Below are positions 17,886 to 26,130 of a DNA stretch of 64,000 nucleotides, piece after piece. Made by a program: the position numbers and the translations under genes. Source of the stretch: Luedemannella flava (GTDB lineage Bacteria > Actinomycetota > Actinomycetes > Mycobacteriales > Micromonosporaceae); assembly GCF_039528515.1 (NCBI RefSeq), contig NZ_BAAALT010000008.1, forward strand, positions 5,316 through 69,315. Direction: 5' to 3'. The notes below the pieces were generated by a model, which ran no database searches, was not told the DNA's origin, and saw only the letters and a list, made by a program, of their open reading frames with translations. Position 1 is the first letter of the stretch; each line of letters opens with the position of its first letter.

Positions 17886-18908
17886 GTGCGACGGCGGCGG
17901 ATCGGGGCGTACGGGGTCTGTCTGGACCCGGAGGGCCGGGTGCTGCTGGTGCGCCTGTCCACCCGGTCGACCGAGCCGGGCCGGTGGATCCTGCCGGGCG
18001 GCGGCATCGAGCACGGCGAGAACCCCGCCGCCGCGGTGGTCCGCGAGGTCGAGGAGGAGACCGGCCTGCGGGTGCGCGTACGGAGGCCGCGCGACGTGCG
18101 CCACGACCTGGTTGTCGACCGGCGGGGCGCGCTCGTGCACCACGACCGGTTGATCTTCGACGTCGACGTCGTCGCCGGCGACCTGCGCGACGAACTGGCC
18201 GGCTCTACGGACGCGGCGGCCTGGTTCGAGCCGGAGGAGTTGGCGACCCTGCCCCTGCTGCCGTTCGTGGCCGCAGCCCTCGGGGTGGCCCCGGATGAGG
18301 TCTGGTCCGCCGCCGCCCGCGACGCCGCGCAGGCCGTGGCCGCGCGCATCGACGCCGCCCACGCGGCGACCGCACCGGCCAGAGCGGCCACCGGCGTCGC
18401 CGGCCCCGACGGCGTGCCGGGCCGCTTCCAGCGCTTCGCGGCGTACGGGCTGGTCACCGACCCGGCCGGCCGGGTGCTGCTGTCCCGCATCGCGACCGGC
18501 TACCCGGGCGGCGGCCGTTGGCACCTGCCGGGCGGCGGCACGGACCACGGCGAGGACGCCGCGACCGGCCTGCTGCGCGAGATGTACGAGGAGACCGGCC
18601 AGCACGGCCGGGTGACGGCCCTGTTGGCGGTCTCACACCGCTACAACGGTCCGGCGCTGGGCCCGGAGGGCGTGCCGATCGACTGGCACGGCGTACGGGT
18701 GGTGTTCCGGGTGGTCGTGGACGAGCCGACGGCGGCGGCCGTGACGGAGGCGCCGGGCGGTTCGACGGCGGAGGCGGGTTGGTTCTCCGTGTCCGACGCG
18801 CTGCGCCTGCCGCTCACGGAGATCGCCGAGGAGTCGATCGCGGGCCACCTCCGGGGGAGTGCATCCGGTCACAGCGCTGGGAATGCCGACCACGGCGAGG
18901 GACAATAG
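17886..18908 (+). CDS. Protein with two NUDIX hydrolase domains (copy 2)
   Basis: About 340 residues; GTG 17886 is chosen because GAGGGG lies nine bases upstream, while the in-frame GTG 17877 would have no spaced ribosome site. Both NUDIX boxes are intact: GGGIEHGE...REVEEETGL and GGGTDHGE...REMYEETGQ. The C-terminal domains of the two tandem genes are very alike (shared RFAAYGLVTDP, GRWHLPGGGTD and PIDWHGVR), showing that the pair arose by duplication of an already doubled gene. An Ala-rich linker joins the two domains. The substrate is unknown. Confidence 0.88.
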   Translation: MRRRRIGAYGVCLDPEGRVLLVRLSTRSTEPGRWILPGGGIEHGENPAAAVVREVEEETGLRVRVRRPRDVRHDLVVDRRGALVHHDRLIFDVDVVAGDLRDELAGSTDAAAWFEPEELATLPLLPFVAAALGVAPDEVWSAAARDAAQAVAARIDAAHAATAPARAATGVAGPDGVPGRFQRFAAYGLVTDPAGRVLLSRIATGYPGGGRWHLPGGGTDHGEDAATGLLREMYEETGQHGRVTALLAVSHRYNGPALGPEGVPIDWHGVRVVFRVVVDEPTAAAVTEAPGGSTAEAGWFSVSDALRLPLTEIAEESIAGHLRGSASGHSAGNADHGEGQ

Positions 18909-19034
18909 ACAGCGAGTGACCAGGAGATAGCGAAGCGTAATCGACCTTCGCGGCGATAAGTCCGATTCCGATACGTTCGCGGCTAAAGACTGCCGGGTTC
19001 GGGCATCGCCAACTCGCCTCCTGTATGCGATTGT

Positions 19035-19076
19035 GTAGGACGCCAACCCGGGCGGACCCGGACTTGGCTGTCCTAC
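19035..19076 (+). promoter_or_regulatory. Structured leader hairpin before pssA
   Basis: A long stem can form just upstream of the pssA ribosome site: GTAGGAC (19035-19041) with GTCCTAC (19070-19076), then CCAA with TTGG, then CCGGG with CCCGG closing a 4-base loop. The ribosome site TGGAGGG begins at the next base (19077). It could be a cis-regulatory RNA or a stabilising leader. Confidence 0.5.
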
Positions 19077-19088
19077 TGGAGGGATAAC

Positions 19089-20111
19089 GTGCCGAGACCC
19101 AGGTTCCGTCGGCGACGCAGCATGGACAATCCCGGGCCCGCAGGCCGCCGGTGGGGACGCCTGCGCCGCAGCGGATCGCTCGCTCGACAGGTTCTCGTCG
19201 AAGGACGCGGCATCGTCGGCCGGGTCGGTCGGCGCCGCGACAAGGACGGCGTCACCGCCCAGATCTCCGAGGCCGATGTGCTCGTCGAGCGCCAGTTCCG
19301 CTCGCTGCTCGGCCGCCGGGCCGCCGCGACCGCACCCGTCAGCCCCGCGCTGCCGCCCGTTCTGGGCCGGCCGGACGCGGCGCTCGACGACGCGGTCCCG
19401 GTCAGCATCCCGCTGCTGCCCGGCGAGCGGACGCCCATGCGCCGGCTCAAGTTCGCCATCGCGAACGGCTGCACCGTGGCGAGCCTCGTGCTCGGCATGG
19501 TCGCGGTCTTCCTGGCGATCAACGGTGAGATCACCTTCGCCGCCGTGGCGCTGCTCGGCTGCGTGGCCTTCGACGGCTGCGACGGCGGCCTCGCCCGCAA
19601 GTTCAACGTGGCCAGCCCGTTCGGCGCGCAGATGGACTCGCTGGCCGACCTGAGCTCGTTCGGCGTGGCCACCGGCATCGTGGTCTACCAGTGGCTGATC
19701 ACCAACGGCGCGCCGGTCGGCGCGGCCGCCCCGGTCTGCGCGCTGGTCGCGGTCTGCGCCGCGATCCGCCTGGCCCGGTTCAACGTCTCGCCGAAGGACG
19801 GCCGGTTCTTCACCGGCGTGCCGACCACCATGATCGCCGCCGTGCTGGCGCTCGCGACCCAGCTGAGCCCGGCCATGCCGGCCAGCGCCCGGGTCGCGGT
19901 CGTGGCGCTCGCCGCGCTCGCGATGGTCAGCTCGTTCCCGTACGCGAAGCTGACCCGCGTGATCCGGCTGCCCATCTGGGTCTGGCTGCTGCCCCTCGTC
20001 GGCGTGCTGCTGAACCCGGCGGTGACGTTCGTCGTCGTGGTGCTCGCCTACCTGGTCAGCGGCCCGTTCATCTGGCTGCACCAGCGCCAGACCCGGCGCG
20101 CGATCGCCTAG
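19089..20111 (+). CDS. pssA: CDP-diacylglycerol-serine O-phosphatidyltransferase
   Basis: A 340-residue membrane enzyme that joins serine to CDP-diacylglycerol, making phosphatidylserine. The CDP-alcohol phosphotransferase motif DG-x2-AR-x8-G-x3-D-x3-D is complete within DGGLARKFNVASPFGAQMD and the following SLAD. About seven hydrophobic segments follow residue 115. The first 110 residues are an Arg-rich, probably unstructured cytoplasmic extension not present in most PssA proteins. The GTG start at 19089 is well supported by TGGAGGG five bases upstream, so the extension is likely real. The gene converges with psd, the next enzyme in the pathway, across a shared terminator. Confidence 0.93.
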   Translation: MPRPRFRRRRSMDNPGPAGRRWGRLRRSGSLARQVLVEGRGIVGRVGRRRDKDGVTAQISEADVLVERQFRSLLGRRAAATAPVSPALPPVLGRPDAALDDAVPVSIPLLPGERTPMRRLKFAIANGCTVASLVLGMVAVFLAINGEITFAAVALLGCVAFDGCDGGLARKFNVASPFGAQMDSLADLSSFGVATGIVVYQWLITNGAPVGAAAPVCALVAVCAAIRLARFNVSPKDGRFFTGVPTTMIAAVLALATQLSPAMPASARVAVVALAALAMVSSFPYAKLTRVIRLPIWVWLLPLVGVLLNPAVTFVVVVLAYLVSGPFIWLHQRQTRRAIA

Positions 20112-20122
20112 ACAACAGGCAC

Positions 20123-20158
20123 ACGAGAGGGGCCCCGCTCACGCGGGGCCCCTCTCGT
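20123..20158. terminator. Bidirectional terminator between pssA and psd
   Basis: A perfect 16-bp stem (arms 20123-20138 and 20143-20158) with the 4-base loop TCAC. It lies between the convergent stops of pssA and psd and can serve both. Confidence 0.88.
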
Positions 20159-20162
20159 CATG

Positions 20163-21422
20163 TCAGATCCAGCGGGCGATGACCGTCTCGCCGCCGACCA
20201 CGCGGTCGCCCACGGCCACCTCGGCCGTCGCGAGGTCCGCCGGCAGGTAGACGTCCGTACGCGAGCCGAAGCGGATGAGGCCGAAGCGCTCGCCCTTCGC
20301 CAGCAGCGCCCCGACCGGCGCCCGGTGCACGATCCGGCGGGCGATCAGCCCCGTCCGCTGCGCGACGACGACCCGCCCGCGCGTGGTGTCGAGCACCGTG
20401 TACGCCGCGACGTTGTGCTCCGCCTCCGGCTTCATGGCCGCCGCGAACCCGCCGTCGACGACGAACTGGTCGGCCACCCGGCCGGCGACCGGCGCCCGGT
20501 TCACGTGCACGTCGAGCACCGACAGGAAGACGGCGATGCGCAGGTACTCCTGGTCGCCCCAGGTGCCGAGCTTGTCGTCGTGCAACCGCTCGACGGAGAG
20601 CACCTTGCCGTCGCTGGCCGCGACCACGGCGCTCGGGTCGGCGGGCACGTCGCGCTGCGGGTCGCGGAAGAACGCGGCCACCGGGCCGGCGGCGAGCGCC
20701 GGCAGCAGCCAGGCACGCGAGCGCGGCCGCACCGAGCGGATCAGGGCCGCGGCACCGAGCGAGATGGCGGCCGCCGCCACGCCGTTGGAGTCGATGTTCA
20801 TCGTGCGGGACAGCTTCACGCTGCTCGTGCGCGCGAGGGGGGCCAGGGACTCGGCGAGCGCCGGGTCGGCCGCGGTGAACCGCAGCCGGTGCACGCGCAG
20901 CGGCGGCGGGTTGAGCAGGACCAGGTCGCTGCCGATGCCGTGGCTGTCGGCGTAGCGGGCCACCTCGGCGCCCGCGGGCCCGGCGAGGAACTCGGCGGCG
21001 GGCACCGCGAGGCTGAGCACGCCGCCGGCGGTGAGCTGCTTGGCGAGGCCGTCGATCTCGGCGCGGGCGGACTCGGCGGAGCCGCGCAGCGGCTCCGCCA
21101 CGATCACGGCGTCGGCCGGGTCGGCCTCGGCGAGCGACTCGACCACCCGTACCCGGGCATCGACCAGGGCCGACGCGGCGGCGACGTGGGCGCGGACCTC
21201 GTCGGAGGCGGACCCGGCGACGACGGTCAGCTCGCCGCCCGCGCCGAGCGCCTCGATCGCGGCGCTGAGCACCTCGGACGGTCCACTGACGCCGACGAGC
21301 AGGCCCGACGCGGGGCCCGTCCGGCGGGCGAAGTCGGCGGCGAGGGCGGCGGCGGCCCGGCCGTCGACCCGGCTGAAACCGGCGAGGCCGGTCTGCGCGG
21401 GCGCGTTGGCTGACTCGGTCAT
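20163..21422 (-). CDS. psd: Phosphatidylserine decarboxylase with N-terminal extra domain
   Basis: A 419-residue proenzyme that decarboxylates phosphatidylserine to phosphatidylethanolamine. The C-terminal half (from about residue 215) is the PSD domain: FRDPQRDVP, a DVHVNRAP motif, and the self-cleavage site FGSRTDVYLP with Gly386-Ser387, where the pyruvoyl group forms. The first 200 residues are not found in the usual short PSD (about 210-240 residues). They look Rossmann-like (GVSGPSEVLSAAIEALGAGG, then ADAVIVAEPL and LTAGGVLSLAVP), resembling a class I methyltransferase without a clear SAM-binding GxGxG. ATG 21422 has AAGGGG upstream. Function of the extra domain is unknown. Confidence 0.9.
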   Translation of the reverse strand: MTESANAPAQTGLAGFSRVDGRAAAALAADFARRTGPASGLLVGVSGPSEVLSAAIEALGAGGELTVVAGSASDEVRAHVAAASALVDARVRVVESLAEADPADAVIVAEPLRGSAESARAEIDGLAKQLTAGGVLSLAVPAAEFLAGPAGAEVARYADSHGIGSDLVLLNPPPLRVHRLRFTAADPALAESLAPLARTSSVKLSRTMNIDSNGVAAAAISLGAAALIRSVRPRSRAWLLPALAAGPVAAFFRDPQRDVPADPSAVVAASDGKVLSVERLHDDKLGTWGDQEYLRIAVFLSVLDVHVNRAPVAGRVADQFVVDGGFAAAMKPEAEHNVAAYTVLDTTRGRVVVAQRTGLIARRIVHRAPVGALLAKGERFGLIRFGSRTDVYLPADLATAEVAVGDRVVGGETVIARWI

Positions 21423-21485
21423 CGTGACCCCTTCGGCAAGACTGGTTGGCGGGCCCGGATGGCCCCGCCAGGGCCAGCATATGCG

Positions 21486-21523
21486 GCGGGGGTGGACCGG
21501 CCGGTCGGCCGGCCCACCCCCGC
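21486..21523 (-). terminator. Terminator-like hairpin
   Basis: An 18-base inverted repeat (arms 21486-21503 and 21506-21523). The single mismatch becomes a G-U pair when read on the minus strand, which fits termination after the small membrane-protein gene ending at 21536. Confidence 0.65.
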
Positions 21524-21535
21524 GGGTGGACCCCG

Positions 21536-21796
21536 TCAGATCGTCGGCTCCGGCTTGTCGTCCGGGTCCGCGACCGCTGGGGCGCCTGAGGTCGGCGTGG
21601 CGGCTGCGGGCTCGCGTCGCGGCCGCAGATTCACGAGTACACCGAACAGTCCGAGCCCGATCAGGGCGAGCGCCAGGAGCCAGCCGAGGTTGGGCAGGCC
21701 CACGTCGAGATAGCTGCCGCCGAGCCAGGCGACCACGATGAACAGGAAGATCAGGCCGAACCCGAGGGAGACGGCGTCGGTGCGGTGGCGGTTCAT
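21536..21796 (-). CDS. Small two-helix membrane protein
   Basis: An 86-residue protein from ATG 21796, overlapping the stop of the upstream PspC/toastrack gene by ATGA. Two hydrophobic segments are visible (GFGLIFLFIVVAWLGGSYL and LGWLLALALIGLGLFGVLV), then a polar Pro/Ala/Asp-rich tail. The two helices resemble the LiaI/LiaF-type membrane domain found in envelope-stress proteins, and the coupled neighbour supports that, but the match is by pattern only. Confidence 0.78.
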   Translation of the reverse strand: MNRHRTDAVSLGFGLIFLFIVVAWLGGSYLDVGLPNLGWLLALALIGLGLFGVLVNLRPRREPAAATPTSGAPAVADPDDKPEPTI

Positions 21797-23229
21797 CGGT
21801 GCACCTCCAGGTTGCCCGCGCTGACCTCGACGACGATGGTGATCTTGCCGCCGCCGGCGCCGTCCGTGTCGAGGTCGGTGACGGTGCGCTTCGGGTTGAA
21901 GAGCCCTTCCCACTGCTCGCCCAGCACCTCGGCGTTGCCGGCGAACACCTTGGCGTTCACGACGGCATCGACCTTGTCGGGCAGGATGATCGTGACGTTG
22001 CCGGCGCGGGTGGTGAGCCGGGTGGTCACGTCCTGGCCGGCGAAGTCTACGTTCGACAGGTCGAGCCTGGTGTCGCCCGCGCCCTGGCGGTAGTGGTCCT
22101 CGATCTCGGCCACGTTGTGCGGGCGCCATTCGATGTTGCCCATGTGGCCCCAGTCGTCGTTGTGGACGCGGTCCACGCCCGCCGTGAGGCCCAGCCCCAG
22201 CGACAGCACGATGCCGAGGGCGATGAGGCCCCGGGCCCGGCCGATCCAGGCGCCGATGACGAGGCCGAGGCCGACGGTGGCCAGCGCGGCGGCCACGTAG
22301 ACCTCGCCCGGCACCGAGTTGTCGGCCAGGTCGATCAGCGCGACGACGCCGAGGACCAGGAGCAGTACGGAGATCACCAGGCCGCCGAGCCGCGAGCGGG
22401 GCGGCTTCGGGGTCGGCGGCGTTGGCACGGGCCGGTTCCACGTGGGCGGCACCGGCGGCGGGCCGTACGGCCCGTGGGGCGCGAACGGAGCCCGCGGCGG
22501 GGCACCGGGCGGCGGCGGGGCCAGCGGCGTGGTCGCCGTGGCGGGGGAGGACATGGTGGCTCCTTGTGACGTGGGCGGGTAGTACCCGGCCGGTGGCGGC
22601 GGTGTCACCGGATAGCCGGGGGCGGGCGGATAGCCCGGGGTCGGCGGATAGGCGGGCGGCGGACCCGTGATCTTGCCGCGCTCGCGCAGCAGCAGGTAGC
22701 CGCCGCCGAGCAGGAGCAGCACGATGAACACGCCGGGCTCGGCCCGACCGCCGAGGAACGCCGCCAGCGTCAGCAGCACGATGCAGGCGACGATGACGGT
22801 GACCACGGTCGGGGTGCTCGACCTGCCGCGGCCGAGGACGGCCTCGACGGGCGCGCCCGTGTCGCCCTCGGACGGCAGCGTCAGCCAGCCGATGAGGTAG
22901 ACCACCAGGCCCACGCCGCCGAAGAAGGTGAGCACGGCGAGCACGATGCGCCACAGCACCGGGTCGGTGTTCGTGGCCCGCCCGAACGCGCCGCAGACGC
23001 CGGCGAAGACGCGGCCGTGCGCGGGCCGGATCAGCCCGTGCCGGACGGCGAAGGCGTGCAGCGGGGCCGACTGCTGCTCGCCGTAGGCGCCCGCGCCGGG
23101 GTCGGTGGTGTCGGCACCGGGGGGTGTCGGAGGAAGATCATCCGCCGGAGGCGGGGATGACGCGCCCGCGGTCGCCGGCTCGGGTGCGTCCGGGGTCCCA
23201 GGCGGCTGTGGGGGACGGTCGTCTGTCAT
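21793..23229 (-). CDS. PspC-domain membrane protein with toastrack-like C-terminus
   Basis: A 478-residue protein from ATG 23229. Order of parts: a Pro/Ala-rich disordered N-terminus (1-60); a PspC domain (about 65-125, with AHGRVFAGVCGAFGRATN and a transmembrane helix); another helix near 160; a Pro/Tyr-rich linker (190-285); a group of about four helices (295-370); and a beta-rich C-terminal domain with repeating short strands (NVTIILPDKVDAVVNAKVF), like the toastrack/DUF4097-type domains of envelope-stress proteins. It is divergent from a histidine kinase that also begins with PspC, so both are probably parts of one stress-sensing module. The ligand is unknown. Confidence 0.85.
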   Translation of the reverse strand: MTDDRPPQPPGTPDAPEPATAGASSPPPADDLPPTPPGADTTDPGAGAYGEQQSAPLHAFAVRHGLIRPAHGRVFAGVCGAFGRATNTDPVLWRIVLAVLTFFGGVGLVVYLIGWLTLPSEGDTGAPVEAVLGRGRSSTPTVVTVIVACIVLLTLAAFLGGRAEPGVFIVLLLLGGGYLLLRERGKITGPPPAYPPTPGYPPAPGYPVTPPPPAGYYPPTSQGATMSSPATATTPLAPPPPGAPPRAPFAPHGPYGPPPVPPTWNRPVPTPPTPKPPRSRLGGLVISVLLLVLGVVALIDLADNSVPGEVYVAAALATVGLGLVIGAWIGRARGLIALGIVLSLGLGLTAGVDRVHNDDWGHMGNIEWRPHNVAEIEDHYRQGAGDTRLDLSNVDFAGQDVTTRLTTRAGNVTIILPDKVDAVVNAKVFAGNAEVLGEQWEGLFNPKRTVTDLDTDGAGGGKITIVVEVSAGNLEVHR

Positions 23230-23392
23230 ATACCGATCGTGGACCCGCGCGGCCCCTGCGTGCCTCAGGAGGAGACCCTGAGCTGACCCTGGGTTTACCG
23301 GATCAGGGTCGCCGCGGCTGGTCGGTCGCCCGGTGGCATGTGACGATCGGTGGGACGCCAGCGCGCACGACAGGAGCAGAAAGATCAAAACC

Positions 23393-24679
23393 ATGGATGG
23401 TACGGCCGCCGCCGCCGGATACCAGCCGCGTCGCCTCTACCGCGACCGGGGCAACCGGCTCGTGGCCGGCGTGGCGGCCGGCCTGGCGGAGCACCTCAAC
23501 CTACCCGTGGCCGCCGTCCGGATCGGGTTCGTGGCGCTCGTCGTGGCCAACGGCCTGGGCATCCTCCTCTACGTCGCGTTCTGGGCGGTGCTGCCCGTCA
23601 CGAAGGCCACCCCGACGCCGGCGACGCGCAAGCGCCGGCCGGTGGAGCTGCTGCCGTTCCTGGGGCTGATCGCGGGCGTCTTCCTGCTGCAGTTGCATCT
23701 CGGCTGGTTCGGCCTCAACGCGACCGTGGTGGCGCTGCTGGCGCTCGTGGCGGCGGGAGCCGGCATCATCTGGCACCAGGCCGACCCGGCGCGCCGCCGC
23801 TCGGGCGTCGACCCCGCCGAGGCGGAGCTGCCGTGGACCCAGCGCCTGGTGCGCGGCCTCGACCAGGAGACCGACAAGGACCGGCGCTGGTCGCTGCTGC
23901 GGGTCATCGGCGGCGGGCTGCTCATCATCACCGGCATCATCGCCCTGCTCACCGTGTACGCGGCGCCGCTGAGCAATGTCGGCCTCGGGTCGATCCTGCT
24001 GAGCCTCGCCTTCGCGGTGCTGGCGCTGGCCGGCGTCGTCATGATCCTCGCCCCGCTGATCTACCGGATCTTCGGCCAGCTCCGCGAGGAGCGCGTGGCC
24101 CGCATCCGCGAGCAGGAGCGCGCCGAGATCGCCGCCGTGGTGCACGACCAGGTGCTGCACACGCTCGCCCTGATCCAGCGCAACGCCGGCGACTCGACGA
24201 GCGTCCAGCGGCTGGCCCGCGGCCAGGAGCGCAGCCTGCGCAACTGGCTCTACAAGCCGACCGCGTCGCCCACCGAGCGGGTCACCGCCGCGCTGGAGGA
24301 GGTCGCCGCCGAGGTGGAGGACAGCTACGCCATCACGGTGGAGACCGTCATCGTCGGCGACGCGCCCTCCGACGACGACACGGCGGCACTGGTCGCGGCC
24401 GTGCGCGAGGCGCTGGTGAACGCGGCGCGCCACGCCAAGGTCCCCAGCGTGTCGCTCTACGCCGAAATGGAGGAGGATCAGATCAGCGCGTACGTCCGCG
24501 ACCGTGGCGCCGGGTTCGATCTGACCACTGTGGATGGCGACCGTCAGGGCGTGAAGGGGTCGATCATCGGTCGGATGGACCGCCACGGCGGCACCGCGGA
24601 GATCCGTACCGCGCCCGGCGAGGGCACCGAGGTCGCGCTGCACCTGCCGCGCGGCCGGGACAGAAAGGCGACGTCATGA
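23393..24679 (+). CDS. PspC-domain sensor histidine kinase
   Basis: A 428-residue membrane kinase from ATG 23393. The N-terminus (about 14-70) is a PspC domain: RRLYRDRGNRLVAGVAAGLA, then a helix. Three to four more helices follow up to residue 225. The kinase core has the phosphoacceptor His in AAVVHDQVLHTLALI (NarX/LiaS-type HisKA_3) and an ATPase domain with the N-box REALVNAARHAK and the G-box DRGAGFDL. It overlaps the downstream response regulator gene by ATGA, so the two form a two-component pair. PspC kinases of this kind sense membrane or envelope damage in actinobacteria; that role is inferred from the family. Confidence 0.92.
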   Translation: MDGTAAAAGYQPRRLYRDRGNRLVAGVAAGLAEHLNLPVAAVRIGFVALVVANGLGILLYVAFWAVLPVTKATPTPATRKRRPVELLPFLGLIAGVFLLQLHLGWFGLNATVVALLALVAAGAGIIWHQADPARRRSGVDPAEAELPWTQRLVRGLDQETDKDRRWSLLRVIGGGLLIITGIIALLTVYAAPLSNVGLGSILLSLAFAVLALAGVVMILAPLIYRIFGQLREERVARIREQERAEIAAVVHDQVLHTLALIQRNAGDSTSVQRLARGQERSLRNWLYKPTASPTERVTAALEEVAAEVEDSYAITVETVIVGDAPSDDDTAALVAAVREALVNAARHAKVPSVSLYAEMEEDQISAYVRDRGAGFDLTTVDGDRQGVKGSIIGRMDRHGGTAEIRTAPGEGTEVALHLPRGRDRKATS

Positions 24680-25335
24680 CCGACGGGACTGAGAGCAAGC
24701 GGCTGCGGGTGTTTCTCGTGGACGACCACGCGATGTTCCGGGCCGGGGTGCGCGCCGAGCTGGGGACGTACGTGGACGTCGTCGGCGAGGCGGCGACCGT
24801 CCCCGAGGCCATCGCCCGGGTTCCCGCCGTCGCGCCCGACGTGGTGCTGCTCGACGTGCACATGCCCGACGGCGGTGGCCGCACGGTGCTGGAGGCGTTG
24901 CGCCGGTCGCACCCGCAGATCAAGTTCCTGGCGCTGTCCGTGTCCGACGCCGCCGAGGACGTGATCGGCCTGATCCGCGCGGGCGCCCGCGGCTACGTCA
25001 CCAAGACCATCTCGCCCGAGCAGCTGGCCGACGCGGTGCGCCGGGTCGCCGAGGGTGACGCGGTGTTCAGCCCGCGCCTGGCCGGCTTCGTGCTCGACGC
25101 GTTCGCCACCCGGCCCGACGTGCCCGTCGTCGACCCCGAGCTGGACCAGCTCACCAACCGCGAGCGCGAGGTGCTGCGCCTGCTCGCGCGCGGGTACGCG
25201 TACAAGGAGATCGCCAAGGAGCTGTACATCTCGATCAAGACCGTCGAGACGCACGTCTCCAACGTGCTGCGCAAGCTGCAGATGTCCAACCGGTACGAGC
25301 TGTCCCGCTGGGCCGCGGACCGCCGCCTGGTCTGA
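24676..25335 (+). CDS. NarL/LuxR-family response regulator
   Basis: A 219-residue regulator. The receiver domain has the acidic pocket (VDDH), the phosphoacceptor Asp in VVLLDVHMPDGGG, and Lys in YVTKTISP. The C-terminal LuxR-type helix-turn-helix is LTNREREVLRLLARGYAYKE...SIKTVETHVSNVLRKL. Its ATG overlaps the stop of the PspC kinase gene, so it is the cognate regulator. Likely targets are its own operon and the divergent PspC/toastrack operon, which is inference. The stop is only four bases from the convergent stop of the PIG-L gene. Confidence 0.95.
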   Translation: MTDGTESKRLRVFLVDDHAMFRAGVRAELGTYVDVVGEAATVPEAIARVPAVAPDVVLLDVHMPDGGGRTVLEALRRSHPQIKFLALSVSDAAEDVIGLIRAGARGYVTKTISPEQLADAVRRVAEGDAVFSPRLAGFVLDAFATRPDVPVVDPELDQLTNREREVLRLLARGYAYKEIAKELYISIKTVETHVSNVLRKLQMSNRYELSRWAADRRLV

Positions 25336-25339
25336 GGCG

Positions 25340-26077
25340 TTACTCCGTGCGCAGCACCGTGAACGCCTCGGCGAGGCGCCCCGCGCCGAGGCCGCCGGCG
25401 GTCGCGGTCTCCGCGAGCCGGTGCCGCAGGATCGCGTCGAGGTCGACGTGGCTGGTCTGCGAGACGTGCGCGCGCAGGGCCGCGAGCTTCGTGTCGTACG
25501 TGTCGGTGATGTCGACGACGTGGTCCGGCGACGGCCCGGCCGTGTACCAGACCTCCCGCACCGTCCACGGCTGGAGCCCGTGCTCGCTCAGCAGCTCCGG
25601 ATAGGCGAACGGGTTGCGCGCGTCGGGGTAGATCGCGCACGTCGTCGCCTCGCCGACGGCCAGGTGGTCCGGGTGGCTGGGACCCGCGATGCGGTCCCAC
25701 CGGCGCAGCGGGGAGTTGGTGATGACGCGGTCTGGCCGGTGGCGGCGGATCGCCGCGATGATGTCGCGCCGCAGGCCGAGACTCGCCGTCACCGTGCCGT
25801 CGGCGTACCCGTCGAGGAACTCCACGGTCTTGACGCCGACGACGGACGCCGCCGCCCGCTGCTCCGCCTCGCGGATCGCCGGGATGTGCTCCCGCGGGGT
25901 GTCGTCGAAGCCGCCCGCGTCGCCGCGCGTGACGATCACGTACGTCACGTCGATGCCGGCGTCGACCCAACCGGCGATGGTGCCGGCCGCGCCGAAGTCG
26001 ACGTCATCGGGATGCGCGAACACCCCGAGAGCGCGGGTGACGTCGGTCAGAGCGGCGGCAGACGGCGGAAAGCACAC
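25340..26077 (-). CDS. PIG-L family deacetylase
   Basis: About 245 residues. GTG 26077 is preferred (GAAGG upstream); an in-frame TTG at 26116 would add 13 residues. The zinc-site motifs of the LmbE/PIG-L family are present: AHPDDVDFG near the N-terminus and SHPDHLAVGE mid-protein. The family includes MshB and Mca of mycothiol metabolism as well as N-acetylglucosaminyl-PI deacetylase. The segment GYADGTV...HRPDRVITNSP is also typical. Which N-acetyl substrate it uses cannot be told. It is downstream of, and co-oriented with, the chorismate mutase gene. Confidence 0.88.
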   Translation of the reverse strand: MCFPPSAAALTDVTRALGVFAHPDDVDFGAAGTIAGWVDAGIDVTYVIVTRGDAGGFDDTPREHIPAIREAEQRAAASVVGVKTVEFLDGYADGTVTASLGLRRDIIAAIRRHRPDRVITNSPLRRWDRIAGPSHPDHLAVGEATTCAIYPDARNPFAYPELLSEHGLQPWTVREVWYTAGPSPDHVVDITDTYDTKLAALRAHVSQTSHVDLDAILRHRLAETATAGGLGAGRLAEAFTVLRTE

Positions 26078-26130
26078 GCCGTCACCTTCGCTTCGCTGCG
26101 GTGCCGGCGTGGACAACTGGGCTGATGGTT

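Noticed and set aside
17013..18605. 530-codon minus-strand frame over the NUDIX genes
   Set aside because: It mirrors the two NUDIX paralogues and even shows their internal repetition; it is a shadow, not a gene.
18909..19088. tRNA or small RNA gene before pssA
   Set aside because: The structure seen is a single leader hairpin abutting the ribosome site; no cloverleaf or conserved tRNA arms were found.
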